A stretch of DNA of 64,000 nt from Molanna angustata. Its lineage: Eukaryota > Arthropoda > Insecta > Trichoptera > Molannidae. Location: contig OY754964.1 of the NCBI GenBank assembly GCA_963576475.1, positions 6,810,486-6,874,485 of the forward strand. The letters run 5' to 3'. Below, piece by piece: positions 13,471-26,200 of this stretch (positions are counted from its first letter, which is position 1; the number at the start of each line of letters is the position of its first letter). A program made the translations under genes and the position numbers. Under the pieces are notes generated by a model. The model was not told the origin of the DNA and ran no database searches. It saw nothing but the letters and a program-made list of their open reading frames with translations.

Positions 13471-14236
13471 TAAAAAAATAAAATAGCTCATCATAATGTT
13501 TCCGTGTGTATGGCGTAGTATAAAATGTTGTTTTTTTATAATTCTATCGACTATGAATATACGCGTAGATAGGTATTGTAAGTTTTGTGTTATCTATAGG
13601 TCAAATTAATTAAAAAATTAAAATGAAAAGTATTTTTTGAGTTCACTTTGTGCTATGTTTTCGAACATTTTTAATTACTTACGAAGAAGCAATCTTTTTT
13701 AAATAAAGAATGAATATAATAAGTGTGCGGGTATGTATGTTTCGGTAATTATAAATGAAGAAGTGTAGTATGAGTTTGAAAATATAGGTATGTGTGTATA
13801 TTTTCATGAAATTGTTTTTTATTTTGGTATCCTTCTTGTGATTTTTCATTTTTCGAAATAATCAAAATAAAAATATTGCCAGGATCCACATTAAATATAT
13901 TTAAGAAACAATCATCTTTGCTTTTGGAGATTCTCAAATATGTTGTGCGCGCGGCTATGTTGAGAATCGCTGGTGTATTATTTTCAGTCGACAAGTCATA
14001 ACGGGTTTCTGCTCTGATACGTCTCCGTGGAAATTTTTCATGAGAACTTTAATTTTGTATTTTTTTATATTTTTCCTCTTAGTTTCATTACTTTATGGCC
14101 TGCGTTTAAGAGTCTATCTTGACTGGAGCTTTTAGAGAATGTTTTGCAAAGATGTTAAAGCATAAATAATTATCTATAATTTTCCGATTTTTATCTCAGT
14201 GCTTTATATCCTGGCAACATTCACACAAGAGAAAAG

Positions 14237-14270
14237 GGTAAAAAATGTTTTTTAAAAACATTTTTTACCA
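14237..14270. repeat. Perfect hairpin
   Basis: GGTAAAAAATGTTTTT pairs with AAAAACATTTTTTACC around a TA-rich centre. Function unknown. Confidence 0.8.
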
Positions 14271-14692
14271 TGGATGGTTTATTATATATGAACATAGACG
14301 AAGTTGGAGTATATTTAACCAAATTAATTGAATTAGTATTGAATTTAATTAAGATCAGATATTTGTCATTTATCAGAATTTATGCTTGTGGAACGTTCAT
14401 TCCTTTTCGTCTCTAATTTGATTAATTGTCAATTTTGTTAGATATTTGTTTTGTTTTAGCAAACGGAATTTTTTCTCGATTCATATAAACTAGTAATAAT
14501 TTCACCACACATTTTTCATACAATATTGTATTCATAAAACTTTGCGTGAGCAACTCTGAAGAAGTTCATTTTTAAAAGAAATAAAAATATAACTAACTTT
14601 GTAATACTTATACTTTACAACTAATAGTAGAAAAGTCTTACAAAGTTTGTTATATTTTTATTTTTTAATATTGAATAATTTTCTTTTATTAG

Positions 14693-14958
14693 GATATGAA
14701 CATCAGACTTTGTTTAAAAAGTTAAACGATTTACCATCATACAACAATGCGGATAAATTTGCTTTATATACAATAATTATTATTAAATATTCCTTGTTTA
14801 TGATTTTTCTATGGGAATTCTGGTTTTTAAATATAATATTTCATGTTTTTACCGTTATAAAAAACTTTGTTAAAACTACGAATGAAGAATTTTGTATAAT
14901 ACTGGTTTCAAAATGGCTGTTTCTTTCTCAAGACGGTTTTTTTACTATATTTTACAGA
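14693..14958 (+). CDS. Possible host exon of a multi-pass membrane protein (chemoreceptor-like)
   Basis: A pyrimidine-rich TTCTTTTATTAG acceptor precedes an open frame beginning GYEHQTLFKKLNDLPSY and followed by KFALYTIIIIKYSLFMIFLW, with further hydrophobic stretch and a charged FVKTTNEEF segment; a donor-like GTAAAA follows at 14959. The pattern of hydrophobic helix, aromatic residues and a short charged loop ending NEEF is reminiscent of insect gustatory receptors, but I cannot assign a family from this alone. The frame closes at 14967 if unspliced. No neighbouring exon was found within the window. The frame lacks the stop density of its surroundings, which is the main support. It may be a pseudogene fragment or chance. 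Confidence 0.25.
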
Positions 14959-14969
14959 GTAAAATAAAA

Positions 14970-16069
14970 TGAAATAAAAAAATATAAGTTTATTCACAAA
15001 ATGAGTAACCACACTGAATTTTTTTTGTTAATAGTTACAAAATTTCATGTTAAAGTTAACCAAACTATGATGACTACAAAAAGTTCGGTTTTGTGCAACT
15101 AAATGTTTTGTGAACGCAGCCAAACAGAACAGTCATAAATAGATAAACATTTATAACTAATAACAAAGGTTTCGTTAAAACGCAGATAGCCAGTTCGGTT
15201 GTCATGATAGTTTTTCAGTGCAGCATATGGAAAAATTAGTATGGTTAATTCTAAAAATAATAATGAATCCAATCTAAAATTTCAAATTTAAACATACATT
15301 TTATTTCAACTAAAAATCTTACACCAATATATTAATTAAAATTTTTTTTTAAAATATTTTCTTTACTGTACCTACTGTACGTATATATGTTCTTTTATCT
15401 AAATAAAAAAAAAAACATTCCCGTTTCGAAATTCCAAAGGAATTCTATTTTTAAAAATACCGTTCGACATTTCCTTTAACGATGCACCTCCTTCGTAGGT
15501 AGCTACTTGTATTTTCCGTTGAAAGGTAGATTTTCACTGTAGGAAGATAGCGCCATTTTTATTTTACGTCCTTCGTTTTGGCGCTAATTTGGAAGACAGC
15601 TTATCTCGAAATGGCGGGAAAATACCAGCCTGCTAGGAGCTGCCAACACAACAAACCCACACACTCAATAAAATCACGGAATTTCACCTTTTCGGGGACG
15701 GAAACTTTTTCACAGAAATAACAGACGGCTGCGGTGTCTCAATACACCCACATTATGATACCCGTTTTATTTGACATGGAAAAAATATTATCTTTATTAT
15801 TTATACTTCTGTGTTGAATAATATCAATAAAATTGAAGGTTGTACATGTGAACAAAGAGATAGCGAAGAAGGTTATAACAATTGTATTTTAGCTCAAACA
15901 ATTTCAAAATAAATTGTTTAACAAATATTCGTTTGTTAAAGTGACCCAAAATACCTATGTATATTATATAGGTACTTTTTTTATTAAAAATAGTAAAAAA
16001 TATTGTATCTGTAAAAAGGTATCATATAATTTTTAATACTTTTAATTACAACAGGCAACAAATATGAGG
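14970..16069. other. AT-rich stretch, nothing recognised
   Basis: If 14693-14958 is an exon, this could be intron or flank, but no partner exon could be supported. Confidence 0.4.
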
Positions 16070-16215
16070 TTCACCGCCAATTTTGAACGGTGTGACTTTT
16101 AGGTGAGACTGCAGATTGGTGTGTGGGGATACACACGCTTCCTTTTATAAGGTTAAACACACCTGTCGCTGGTAAACTCACATTGTGGTATATGCCGTGA
16201 TGGTATAAATGCATG
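16070..16215 (-). repeat. Dispersed repeat B, antisense copy
   Basis: Contains in antisense GAGGTTCACCGCC, AGGTGAGACTGCAGATTGG, TTATAAGGTTAAACACACCT and TATGCCGTGATGGTAT, each matching the + strand copies at 44137-44330 and 59880-60075. Confidence 0.75.
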
Positions 16216-16424
16216 ACTCCATTAATTGAATTAGATGAATGATATTAATATAATAACGACGCGCATGTGTATGTATGAATGCAAGATAAAATTAAAAAAG
16301 GAACATTTATCCCTATACACCTGATCCCAATTTTTCTCCTTCTCCTTTCCTAATCCTTTTTTTCGCTCTGAAGGCTCTTAGTGTAATGTATTTTTTCTGT
16401 TGTATGTATATTATGTTGTCTTAC

Positions 16425-16640
16425 TTTTTAATCGGGAGGCAAGTCCGGTCAAACGGCGGAATGAAATCCCTCCATTTAGATATTCAATTTTTTTTATTAT
16501 CTTTACAATATACTCTTGCTACATAGGTTTATAACGCTGGTTACCACCACGATATGGGTAACCATGGAACGGGACTTGTCCTGCTGGTAGGTTGGAAGAA
16601 ATTGACTAACTTCAATAATCTCGCCAGTGTGCATTAAATT
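16425..16640. repeat. Decayed TIR element plus shared lepidopteran-style repeat end
   Basis: GGCAAGTCCGGTCAAACGGC resembles the end of the element at 40202-40582. The distal GGTTGGAAGAAATTGACTAA and CGCCAGTGTGCAT segments recur at 63920-63975. It appears to be two old repeat pieces side by side. Confidence 0.5.
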
Positions 16641-16739
16641 TTATAATATGATGTATGTATAAAAAGTTGAATATACAAAAAATAATTATATTAGGTAATT
16701 AAAAAAAATACAATTTGAAAATTATTGAAATTTGTATTT

Positions 16740-16782
16740 GGGTAGTTTTGCTTGGTTATATACCAACCAAACAAAACTACCC
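16740..16782. repeat. Hairpin
   Basis: GGGTAGTTTTGCTTGGTT pairs with AACCAAACAAAACTACCC across a seven-base centre, with a single mismatch. Isolated; function unknown. Confidence 0.85.
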
Positions 16783-17289
16783 AAAATTAGGCTCTACGCA
16801 TGTCACGTGACATTCTCAAATTATTTTCCGCTATTTGTATTGAAAGTGAAAAAAACTCACATATTGAAAGTAAAAAACTTCTAAAGTTGACTTCAAAAAT
16901 GTTCTGCAATAAAATTGAACAAGACTTCAGAATGAATTTCTGAATTCTGTAGAAGTCTCCATTTATTGGAAAACGACAATAATTTCATCTTTCTAATCAG
17001 TGGGCATTTTCTGTCCCAAAAGGGACAGAAATTCCACAAAAATACATTCAACCGAACTTTTGACATCTGAATCATTCAATTTATTAGTTTAATTTATAAA
17101 ATCTTTACTTGTCTTTTGCTTTTTCTTCTTTCATAATATAAATTGCCCTTTTTTATAAAACCATGGTAACGGTGTGTAAAATTCAGAAAATATCAAACTT
17201 TGGCTCCCATTGATATCTTTTAAAATATTTAGCGTATATAAAAATCTCGTGTCACAATGTTTGTACGCGCTTATCTCCGAAACCGCCCA

Positions 17290-17465
17290 ACCGATATCAA
17301 TGAAATTTTCTAAACATATTTGACTGCTGATCCAAAGGTCCCGGGTTCGATTACCGATAGAGACTCAGTCTCCAGAATGTGGCAACTTGTTATTGGGTGC
17401 ATTGACATAGCCCCCAAAGAACTATTCATAGAAAAAAGGGCCGTAAATTATGTTAAGTTGTTAAA
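17290..17465 (+). repeat. tRNA-derived SINE (family 2), sense copy
   Basis: CCCGGGTTCGATTACC at 17340 is a B-box region, followed by GAGACTCAGTCTCCAGAATG and TGGCAACTTGTTATTGGGTG, which match in antisense the copies at 43115, 43915 and 58600. Part of the body is deleted compared with those. Confidence 0.65.
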
Positions 17466-17479
17466 TTCTAGTTAAAAAT

Positions 17480-17690
17480 CACGTTAAATTACTTGAACTT
17501 TCGTTCTTATAACGCATTTGCTTCTAAATCAGATATTTTAACAACTTTCAACTTTGAGACATTGCAATTTAGACGAACCATTACCGACCAAATGATTTTA
17601 TATAAAATTATAAATAACAAAATTGACGCACCCGATATAATAAAATTAATTCTTTTCCATGTACCAATGCTTATACCTATTGTTCGCTGT
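17480..17690 (+). pseudogene. LINE C-terminal remnant
   Basis: The frame contains FNFETLQFRRTITDQMILYK followed by IINNKID and FHVP, the usual C-terminal block of CR1/Jockey-group LINE polymerases. Similarity ends near 17670, after which the sequence becomes T-rich and runs into the ribozyme-like motif at 17746. No intact ORF. Confidence 0.55.
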
Positions 17691-17745
17691 GTTCACGATT
17701 GTATATTTTTTTTTTGTTTACTGTTAACTATGTAGTATACGAATT

Positions 17746-17784
17746 GTCCTGAGGAAGAGAACATCGTTCTTGAAACATGTTGAC
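17746..17784 (+). ncRNA. Hammerhead-like motif with reduced stem III, single copy
   Basis: GTC (17746) precedes core CTGAGGA (17749-17755), one extra A, then GAGAAC-ATC-GTTCTT forms a six-pair hairpin (17757-17771), followed by GAA, self-complementary ACATGT (17775-17780), T, and GAC (17782-17784) able to pair with the first GTC. This is the order stem I, core, stem II, GAA, stem III, cleavage nucleotide, stem I of a hammerhead whose stem III would form between two molecules. The nucleotide between core and stem II departs from the canonical ribozyme, so activity is not assured. Unlike the other copies it is not in a palindrome. Confidence 0.55.
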
Positions 17785-18130
17785 TGTTGTCAAATAAAGT
17801 GGTGTGTACAAAGTAATTTTGTTGTTGTTATTTATTAATAATGGAGCTACAAAGTCATTTCGCATTAGATTACGCGAAACTTTGTATTTCGTTTATACCT
17901 TTATAGGTATGGATGAGATTGGGGTTGTTATTTAATTAGGAATATAATATATCAGAAGGTTGCGATTTTAATGTAAGTGTTCAAATTACTTCCCAATAAC
18001 ATACATCACTATATAAGATATTGAAATTTGATAATCAGTTAATTAGTAGAAATAAAAATACTAATTGAGTGATGAAGGGTTTCATAATAAAAGATTACTT
18101 ACGTAATTTATATATATTTTCCATTTAAAT

Positions 18131-18545
18131 TGGACCAGCAACAGCGTTCGCTGTTGCTGGTCCATCCTCATGGAATAAACTTCCATACCGACTCAGACAA
18201 ATAGACAATATAAACACGTTTAAAAAACAACTTAAGACACACCTGTTTAATATTTCACACAATAACACCTCCTAAATTTGAATTTGAATATAATGTAATG
18301 AAACCAACTTAATAACACTGTAATTAACTGCTCCGTGACACTTCTCAACGTTTCATGGCATTAGATTCAATTAAATAGAATTTACTAAGTATTGTATACA
18401 TCGTTTTTATGTTTATTTTTAATTTAATTTAAGATCAATAACCTAGATTTTAAGCTTTTACTAACATGAAAAACTAATAGCTACAAAGCGCCCTTGAGGT
18501 GAGTTTTCACGAAAACGGCGCTATATAAATTATCCAACCATATAT
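18131..18545 (+). mobile_element. 5'-truncated LINE 3' end (L2/Crack/Daphne-like)
   Basis: Coding part reads VAGPSSWNKLPYRLRQ then FKKQLKTHLF, the standard C-terminus of CR1/L2-group polymerases. About 250 bases later the 3' UTR ends with a GCGCCCTTGAGGTGAG ... AACGGCGCTATATAAAT hairpin, as in that group. The 5' boundary is a 16-bp perfect inverted repeat at 18131-18146/18149-18164, pointing to an inversion event during target-primed insertion. Confidence 0.75.
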
Positions 18546-18588
18546 ATAAATAAGTTACAATATTATACTTGATAAATAATATTTAGAT

Positions 18589-18782
18589 GGGTCGACGGCA
18601 GAGCGGCTAGCGCGCTGGGTTAGTAATCCAGTGGTCGCGAGTTCGAATCCTGCCTCGACCGATTTCGTTCACCTATAGCACAAGCATTTATTTGCTTATT
18701 TTAGGGAACGTAGGAAGATGTATATGTACTTGTTTAACAAGGACATATTCATTTTTATTTTTAAAAAAAAAAAAAAAAAAAA
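18589..18782 (+). repeat. tRNA-derived SINE (family 1), intact-looking
   Basis: The first 73 bases fold as a tRNA: GGGTCGACGGCAGAGCGG acceptor and D arm, a CTGGG-TTAGTAA-TCCAG anticodon arm with AGT (threonine-type), and GAGTTCGAATCC T arm. A 100-bp body containing CATTTATTTGCTTATTTTAG follows, ending in an A-run. A second copy lies antisense at 40349-40527. The shared body shows it is a SINE transcribed by polymerase III rather than a working tRNA gene. Confidence 0.9.
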
Positions 18783-19944
18783 TTTACAGATGTTCGGGAT
18801 GTTTGGGTCGGTATAAATTTTATAATTATTTCTATAGAGTTACTGTTATCGTCTGGTCGGCTGATGGGCGAACGGCGAACCGCGCTGCATATTCGGTTCA
18901 GGAACTGATGTCCTTCGGCCATCTTCGTTATAACATCGCCACACCTTTATATTGATAACATGAACTATACAATTTATATTTTACATAATTTATTTTTCAA
19001 ATAGTATTGACCAATGTGAGTTCGTCCATACGAATGATGAAAGATGTGTTATTTATGTTTAAAAGTCTCAAAACGTTTCGTGTTTAGTGTACACGAATAT
19101 CAGATACAATTTAATATGGTGTGCAACATATTCCAATTTCATCCGACAATGTCGACTTAATTGTCCGACGTTGTCCGGTGTACGTGTCCCCCAGGGGTCA
19201 TGGCCTTTAGCTCTCTTGGTGGGTTTGGGAACTTTACCCTGAAAAGTTTCAATGAACCCACCCTCCCCTAGTGGGAAAGTTTCGAACACAGAGCCCCGTA
19301 GAGATTATAAAAAGTATGCCTCAAATAGCTCCAACTCAAACAATTGTCATTCAAGTCTGAAACTTTCTTTCGACCTTTTAAGATGAACAATCACGAGGTT
19401 GTTTTTTTTTAACAACAAATATAAAATAATAATTTTCTTTCTTTTGTATTACTCTCTTAATATACTTATTACAACTATTCTTATTCATCTTACTTTCTAA
19501 ATTAAATTTTTACTGCCCATCACGCACAAGTAGGAGACTGCGAAATTTTATCTGCCTATCACGCGATTTCTGGTTTCAGTTTTTGTTCTATGTCGACCGA
19601 CGTTACACAAACTACACACAAAACAATTACACTAGACGGAGTTGCTACAACTAAATACGTAGGTACTTTAAACATTTCATCATAATGCATAAATTACAAG
19701 CAGATTTAAAACATGCATATAACAACAAATTGATGAATAGTAGGTACATACCCTAATCTCGCGTACGTTAATAATACCGTATATCACATAAACTTAGTAC
19801 ATATTATTAGTTATGTAAGTTGATAATCTGCAGTAAAAACAATAGTCTTAAAAATTGCGAAATCATAACTCCCCACTATATCTATTTATATTATGTACAG
19901 AAAGATCAATAAATAACAAATAAATATATCCCCTTGGGTTAGTG
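18783..19944. other. Mostly unrecognised
   Basis: A minus-strand frame at 19068-19289 contains KGHDPWGTRTPDNVG but no family could be assigned. The rest is AT-rich. Confidence 0.4.
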
Positions 19945-20005
19945 AGGAGTAAAAAATAGCGCTTGGCGGTAACGAACAGCATGTTCAATTTGACTCAGGG
20001 GCATG
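19945..20005 (-). repeat. Solo arm of fold-back MITE
   Basis: AAAAAATAGCGCTTGGCGGT, ACGAACAGC and CAATTTGACTCAGGGGCAT match one arm of the palindromic element at 30815-30990 in antisense. Confidence 0.8.
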
Positions 20006-20054
20006 GAATGCGTGATGCAAACCAGTCCTAGGATTGTGACCATAAAGAATATAT

Positions 20055-20120
20055 TATTCAAAGCGCTCTTTAGGTGAGGTTATCACAAAAACGGCGCTAT
20101 AAAAATTATCCCAATTTATT
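20055..20120 (+). repeat. LINE 3' UTR tail
   Basis: AAAGCGCTCTTTAGGTGAGG and AAAACGGCGCTATAAAAATT match the end of the LINE at 18131-18545. Only the terminal 60 bases were inserted. Confidence 0.8.
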
Positions 20121-20640
20121 TATTTTATTTTTATTATTTATTTTACCCTCATAAACGCACGCGATATTTACTCTTACTAATACGTTACTTCAAAGTGTAT
20201 TAGGCGGTTTAAATATATCATGTTTTCAGTCACTAGATTTAGCGTTATATGATCTCTTAAAAGGACGATCATTTCACATTGAAAGGGCCTTTTCGATAAA
20301 AATATATAAAAAACGAGTGAGTTGTGGCCAATGCTATAATCCTCACTACCAATTCACACCACAAAGTATTTATTTGATTATGAAAACTTGATAATTCTTC
20401 AATGTTATTTTGTGAAAGTGATGTGCCTTTTTAGCAATTTGCAAATAAAATTATCAATTTATATTTTTCCTGAGCTTGGGGTCATTTTGAAATATTTGCA
20501 AATAAAAAAATTGAGAAGCACTATTCAGATATTCTTCAAAATCTAATGGGGTCTAAGCGAGTACTAGATATACAAATTTGCAAAAATTGTCGAATGAGTA
20601 GGTACTTTAGTCTATATTCGATAAAGTATTGTGCTCTATG
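20121..20640. other. Nothing recognised
   Basis: AT-rich spacer ahead of the CA array. Confidence 0.45.
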
Positions 20641-20680
20641 TGCTATGTACGGCATGTAAATAAACACGCCGTACATAGCA
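20641..20680. repeat. Perfect 13-bp hairpin
   Basis: TGCTATGTACGGC (20641-20653) is inverted at 20668-20680 with a 14-base loop, immediately before the CA array. Confidence 0.85.
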
Positions 20681-20692
20681 AATAGAACGCAG

Positions 20693-21869
<1,177 letters not shown>

Positions 21870-22175
21870 TGAAAATAAATGCCCTAAGGTGGTTCGGCCA
21901 CATGGAAAGAATGAGTGATGACCGTCTGACAAAAAAAAGTATACAAGGCTGATAAAAGAGGAATGAAAAGTAGAGGTCGGCCAAGAAAGAGTTGGCACGA
22001 TCACATAAATGGGATTTTGAAAGATGGAGATGTTAGAAGTAAGAATAATAGAAGAGCGTGTATGAGACGATGTATGGACGTGAATGAAGCAAGGAATGTA
22101 TGTCAAGAGAGAGGAGTCTGGCGTTTGGTTCTCGCTGCCTACCCCAAATAGGGAAATGGCGTGATGGTATGGTAA
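21870..22175 (+). pseudogene. LINE C-terminal tail (family A, best copy)
   Basis: Two adjoining frames read ALRWFGHMERMSDDRLTKK and then RGRPRKSWHDHINGILKDGD, RACMRRCMDVNEARNVC and VWRLVLAAYPK, ending at a stop and a GGGAAATGGCGTGATGGTAT tail. This is the typical C-terminus of an insect non-LTR element, after the reverse transcriptase. A frameshift near 21945 joins the two parts. Further tails of the same family are at 10583, 11125, 42685 and 60500. Confidence 0.8.
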
Positions 22176-22266
22176 TATTATATTTGTTGAGAAAAACTAC
22201 AGATCTTTACATACCAAACAAACCAAGGCACACCTCAACGTTCTTTTTAGACAAATTAAATCACTA

Positions 22267-22458
22267 AGACCCGGTTCCCACTTTGTCGTGTGTTAGGTCC
22301 GACAAAATGTCGCGTGATCTAATGGCAATACATTTTAAATGGAGCTCTTCATACTTACACAATAACGACTGGTGTCAACAGCTCCATTTAAAATGTATTG
22401 CCACTAGATAACCCGACATTTTGTCGGACCTAACACGCGACAAGTGGGAACGGGGTCT
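22267..22458. mobile_element. Palindromic MITE, 192 bp
   Basis: Arms of about 80 bp, for instance TTAGGTCCGACAAAATGTCG facing its inverse at 22405-22430, are separated by a short centre. The ends are AGACCC and GGGTCT between TA dinucleotides (or TAA/TTA if a 3-bp site is assumed). Non-coding; superfamily uncertain between Tc1/mariner and PIF/Harbinger. Confidence 0.85.
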
Positions 22459-22460
22459 TA

Positions 22461-22889
22461 CGCTGCTCAGATATTGGCCACTGTACCGATACCTCACCAC
22501 ATACAATAATTTGGAAAGGATCCATGGACAGATTATTTATGTACAGAATTCTTTTTAGTAGCCATGTTGGACAGGAATAATTCATTGTTTTAACAGCAGT
22601 GTTAGCAGCAATGAGTATATGTACATAGATGTAACATGAAATCAAATGTAGGCTGATTAAGTTACAATACTGATCTATTAAATTGTTATAAAAAAATGTA
22701 CGTTGCCTATTTTTTAAATTTGTAAAAAAAATGAAATAATTCACAAGATGGTAAATCTATTGTAATTTAATACTTCCTTAAACATTGTGTAAGTGGCGAG
22801 TCTATTGTCAGATGGCAATTTATTCCAATTAACCAGGGTTTCGAGCATAGAAAAGCTGGATTTGTGTTAGATATAAATTAAAATAAATT
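22461..22889. other. Nothing recognised
   Basis: AT-rich spacer. Confidence 0.45.
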
Positions 22890-22970
22890 TCTTGTCAGCC
22901 TCGAATCGAACCCGGAACGCCGGTACATGAACCGGCCATGATGAAGAAGTGGTCACTTTGAAACTGGCCG
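22890..22970 (-). other. tRNA-like SINE head
   Basis: In antisense, a GGTTCATGTACCGGCG stretch and the B-box-like TCCGGGTTCGATTCGAGG give a tRNA-like promoter. No body shared with the other SINEs was found. Confidence 0.4.
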
Positions 22971-22973
22971 TAT

Positions 22974-23066
22974 TGCACAATTCATTCGTATTACACAACT
23001 CATTCGTATTACACAACTCATTCGTATTACACAACTCATTCGTATTACAAAACTTATTCGTAGTAG
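22974..23066. repeat. 18-bp tandem repeat, 5 copies
   Basis: Unit ATTCGTATTACACAACTC; the last copies diverge slightly. Confidence 0.95.
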
Positions 23067-23089
23067 ACACTTTTCTGTATGATTTCGGG

Positions 23090-23255
23090 AGTTAAATATT
23101 TATATCTATGTATTTATATTATATTTTTTATATTATATTAATGTTATGTTTACATCTTATATTATGTTATGCTTATATTATATCTAGATATATTAAATTA
23201 CATCTACGTTATATCTATATTACATTTACGGTTTTATGCTACATTTTATAAAAAT
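23090..23255. repeat. Degenerate TATATTA-rich tract
   Basis: Irregular TATATTATG and TATATCTA units; low complexity between two tandem arrays. Confidence 0.7.
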
Positions 23256-23280
23256 TGATGCCGCTATGACCTATGACACA

Positions 23281-26200
23281 GGCCTTGCCTAGTTTGAAGG
23301 TGATTAAAACAATACCAACACTGCTAACTACACTCATCACTATATTATGTACAGGCCTTGCCTAGTTTGACGGTGATTAAAACAATACCAACACTGCTAA
23401 CTACACTCATCACTATATTATGTACAGGCCTTGCCTAGTTTGACGGTGATTAAAACAATACCAACACTGCTAACTACACTCATCACTATATTATGTACAG
23501 GCCTTGCCTAGTTTGAAGGTGATTAAAACAATACCAACACTGCTAACTACACTCATCACTATATTATGTACAGGCCTTGCCTAGTTTGACGGTGATTAAA
23601 ACAATACCAACACTGCTAACTACACTCATCACTATATTATGTACAGGCCTTGCCTAGTTTGACGGTGATTAAAACAATACCAACACTGCTAACTACACTC
23701 ATCACTATATTATGTACAGGCCTTGCCTAGTTTGAAGGTGATTAAAACAATACCAACACTGCTAACTACACTCATCACTATATTATGTACAGGCCTTGCC
23801 TAGTTTGAAGGTGATTAAAACAATACCAACACTGCTAACTACACTCATCACTATATTATGTACAGGCCTTGCCTAGTTTGACGGTGATTAAAACAATACC
23901 AACACTGCTAACTACACTCATCACAATATTATGTACAGGCCTTGCCTAGTTTGACGCTGATTAAAACAATACCAACACTGCTAACTACACTCATCACTAT
24001 ATTATGTACAGGCCTTGCCTAGTTTGACGGTGATTAAAACAATACCAACACTGCTAACTACACTCATCACTATATTATGTACAGGCCTTGCCTAGTTTGA
24101 CGGTGATTAAAACAATACCAACACTGCTAACTACACTCATCACTATATTATGTACAGGCCTTGCCTAGTTTGACGGTGATTAAAACAATACCAACACTGC
24201 TAACTACACTCATCACTATATTATGTACAGGCCTTGCCTAGTTTGAAGGTGATTAAAACAATACCAACACTGCTAACTACACTCATCACTATATTATGTA
24301 CAGGCCTTGCCTAGTTTGACGGTGATTAAAACAATACCAACACTGCTAACTACACTCATCACTATATTATGTACAGGCCTTGCCTAGTTTGACGGTGATT
24401 AAAACAATACCAACACTGCTAACTACACTCATCACTATATTATGTACAGGCCTTGCCTAGTTTGACGGTGATTAAAACAATACCAACACTGCTAACTACA
24501 CTCATCACTATATTATGTACAGGCCTTGCCTAGTTTGAAGGTGATTAAAACAATACCAACACTGCTAACTACACTCATCACTATATTATGTACAGGCCTT
24601 GCCTAGTTTGAAGGTGATTAAAACAATACCAACACTGCTAACTACACTCATCACTATATTATGTACAGGCCTTGCCTAGTTTGACGGTGATTAAAACAAT
24701 ACCAACACTGCTAACTACACTCATCACAATATTATATACAGGCCTTGCCTAGTTTGACGCTGATTAAAACAATACCAACACTGCTAACTACACTCATCAC
24801 TATATTATGTACAGGCCTTGCCTAGTTTGACGGTGATTAAAACAATACCAACACTGCTAACTACACTCATCACTATATTTTGTACAGGCCTTGCCTAGTT
24901 TGACGGTGATTAAAACAATACCAACACTGCTAACTACACTCATCACTATATTATGTACAGGCCTTGCCTAGTTTGACGGTGATTAAAACAATACCAACAC
25001 TGCTAACTACACTCATCACTATATTATGTACAGGCCTTGCCTAGTTTGAAGGTGATTAAAACAATACCAACACTGCTAACTACACTCATCACTATATTAT
25101 GTACAGGCCTTGCCTAGTTTGACGGTGATTAAAACAATACCAACACTGCTAACTACACTCATCACTATATTATGTACAGGCCTTGCCTAGTTTGAAGGTG
25201 ATTAAAACAATACCAACACTGCTAACTACACTCATCACTATATTATGTACAGGCCTCGCCTAGTTTGACGGTGATTAAAACAATACCAACACTGCTAACT
25301 ACACTCATCACTATATTATGTACAGGCCTTGCCTAGTTTGACGGTGATTAAAACAATACCAACACTGCTAACTACACTCATCACTATATTATGTACAGGC
25401 CTTGCCTAGTTTGACGGTGATTAAAACAATACCAACACTGCTAACTACACTCATCACTATATTATGTACAGGCCTTGCCTAGTTTGACGGTGATTAAAAC
25501 AATACCAACACTGCTAACTACACTCATCACTATATTATGTACAGGCCTTGCCTAGTTTGACGGTGATTAAAACAATACCAACACTGCTAACTACACTCAT
25601 CACTATATTATGTACAGGCCTTGCCTAGTTTGACGGTGATTAAAACAATACCAACACTGCTAACTACACTCATCACTATATTATGTACAGGCCTTGCCTA
25701 GTTTGACGGTGATTAAAACAATACCAACACTGCTAACTACACTCATCACAATATTATGTACAGGCCTTGCCTAGTTTGACGCTGATTAAAACAATACCAA
25801 CACTGCTAACTACACTCATCACTATATTATGTACAGGCCTTGCCTAGTTTGACGGTGATTAAAACAATACCAACACTGCTAACTACACTCATCACTATAT
25901 TATGTACAGGCCTTGCCTAGTTTGACGGTGATTAAAACAATACCAACACTGCTAACTACACTCATCACTATATTATGTACAGGCCTTGCCTAGTTTGACG
26001 GTGATTAAAACAATACCAACACTGCTAACTACACTCATCACTATATTATGTACAGGCCTTGCCTAGTTTGAAGGTGATTAAAACAATACCAACACTGCTA
26101 ACTACACTCATCACTATATTATGTACAGGCCTTGCCTAGTTTGAAGGTGATTAAAACAATACCAACACTGCTAACTACACTCATCACTATATTATGTACA

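Larger units (their letters stand above)
12911..14690. other. AT-rich stretch with minor repeats
   Basis: Contains the 81-bp duplication at 13331 and the hairpin at 14237 listed separately. A small frame at 13749-13994 (-) has no recognisable domain. Confidence 0.45.

Noticed and set aside
18594..18661. Functional tRNA-Thr(AGT) gene
   Set aside because: The following body and A-run are shared with 40349-40527, showing a SINE.
19068..19289. Minus-strand 73-codon frame with GTRTPDNVG
   Set aside because: No recognised domain or partner exon; kept only as a note.
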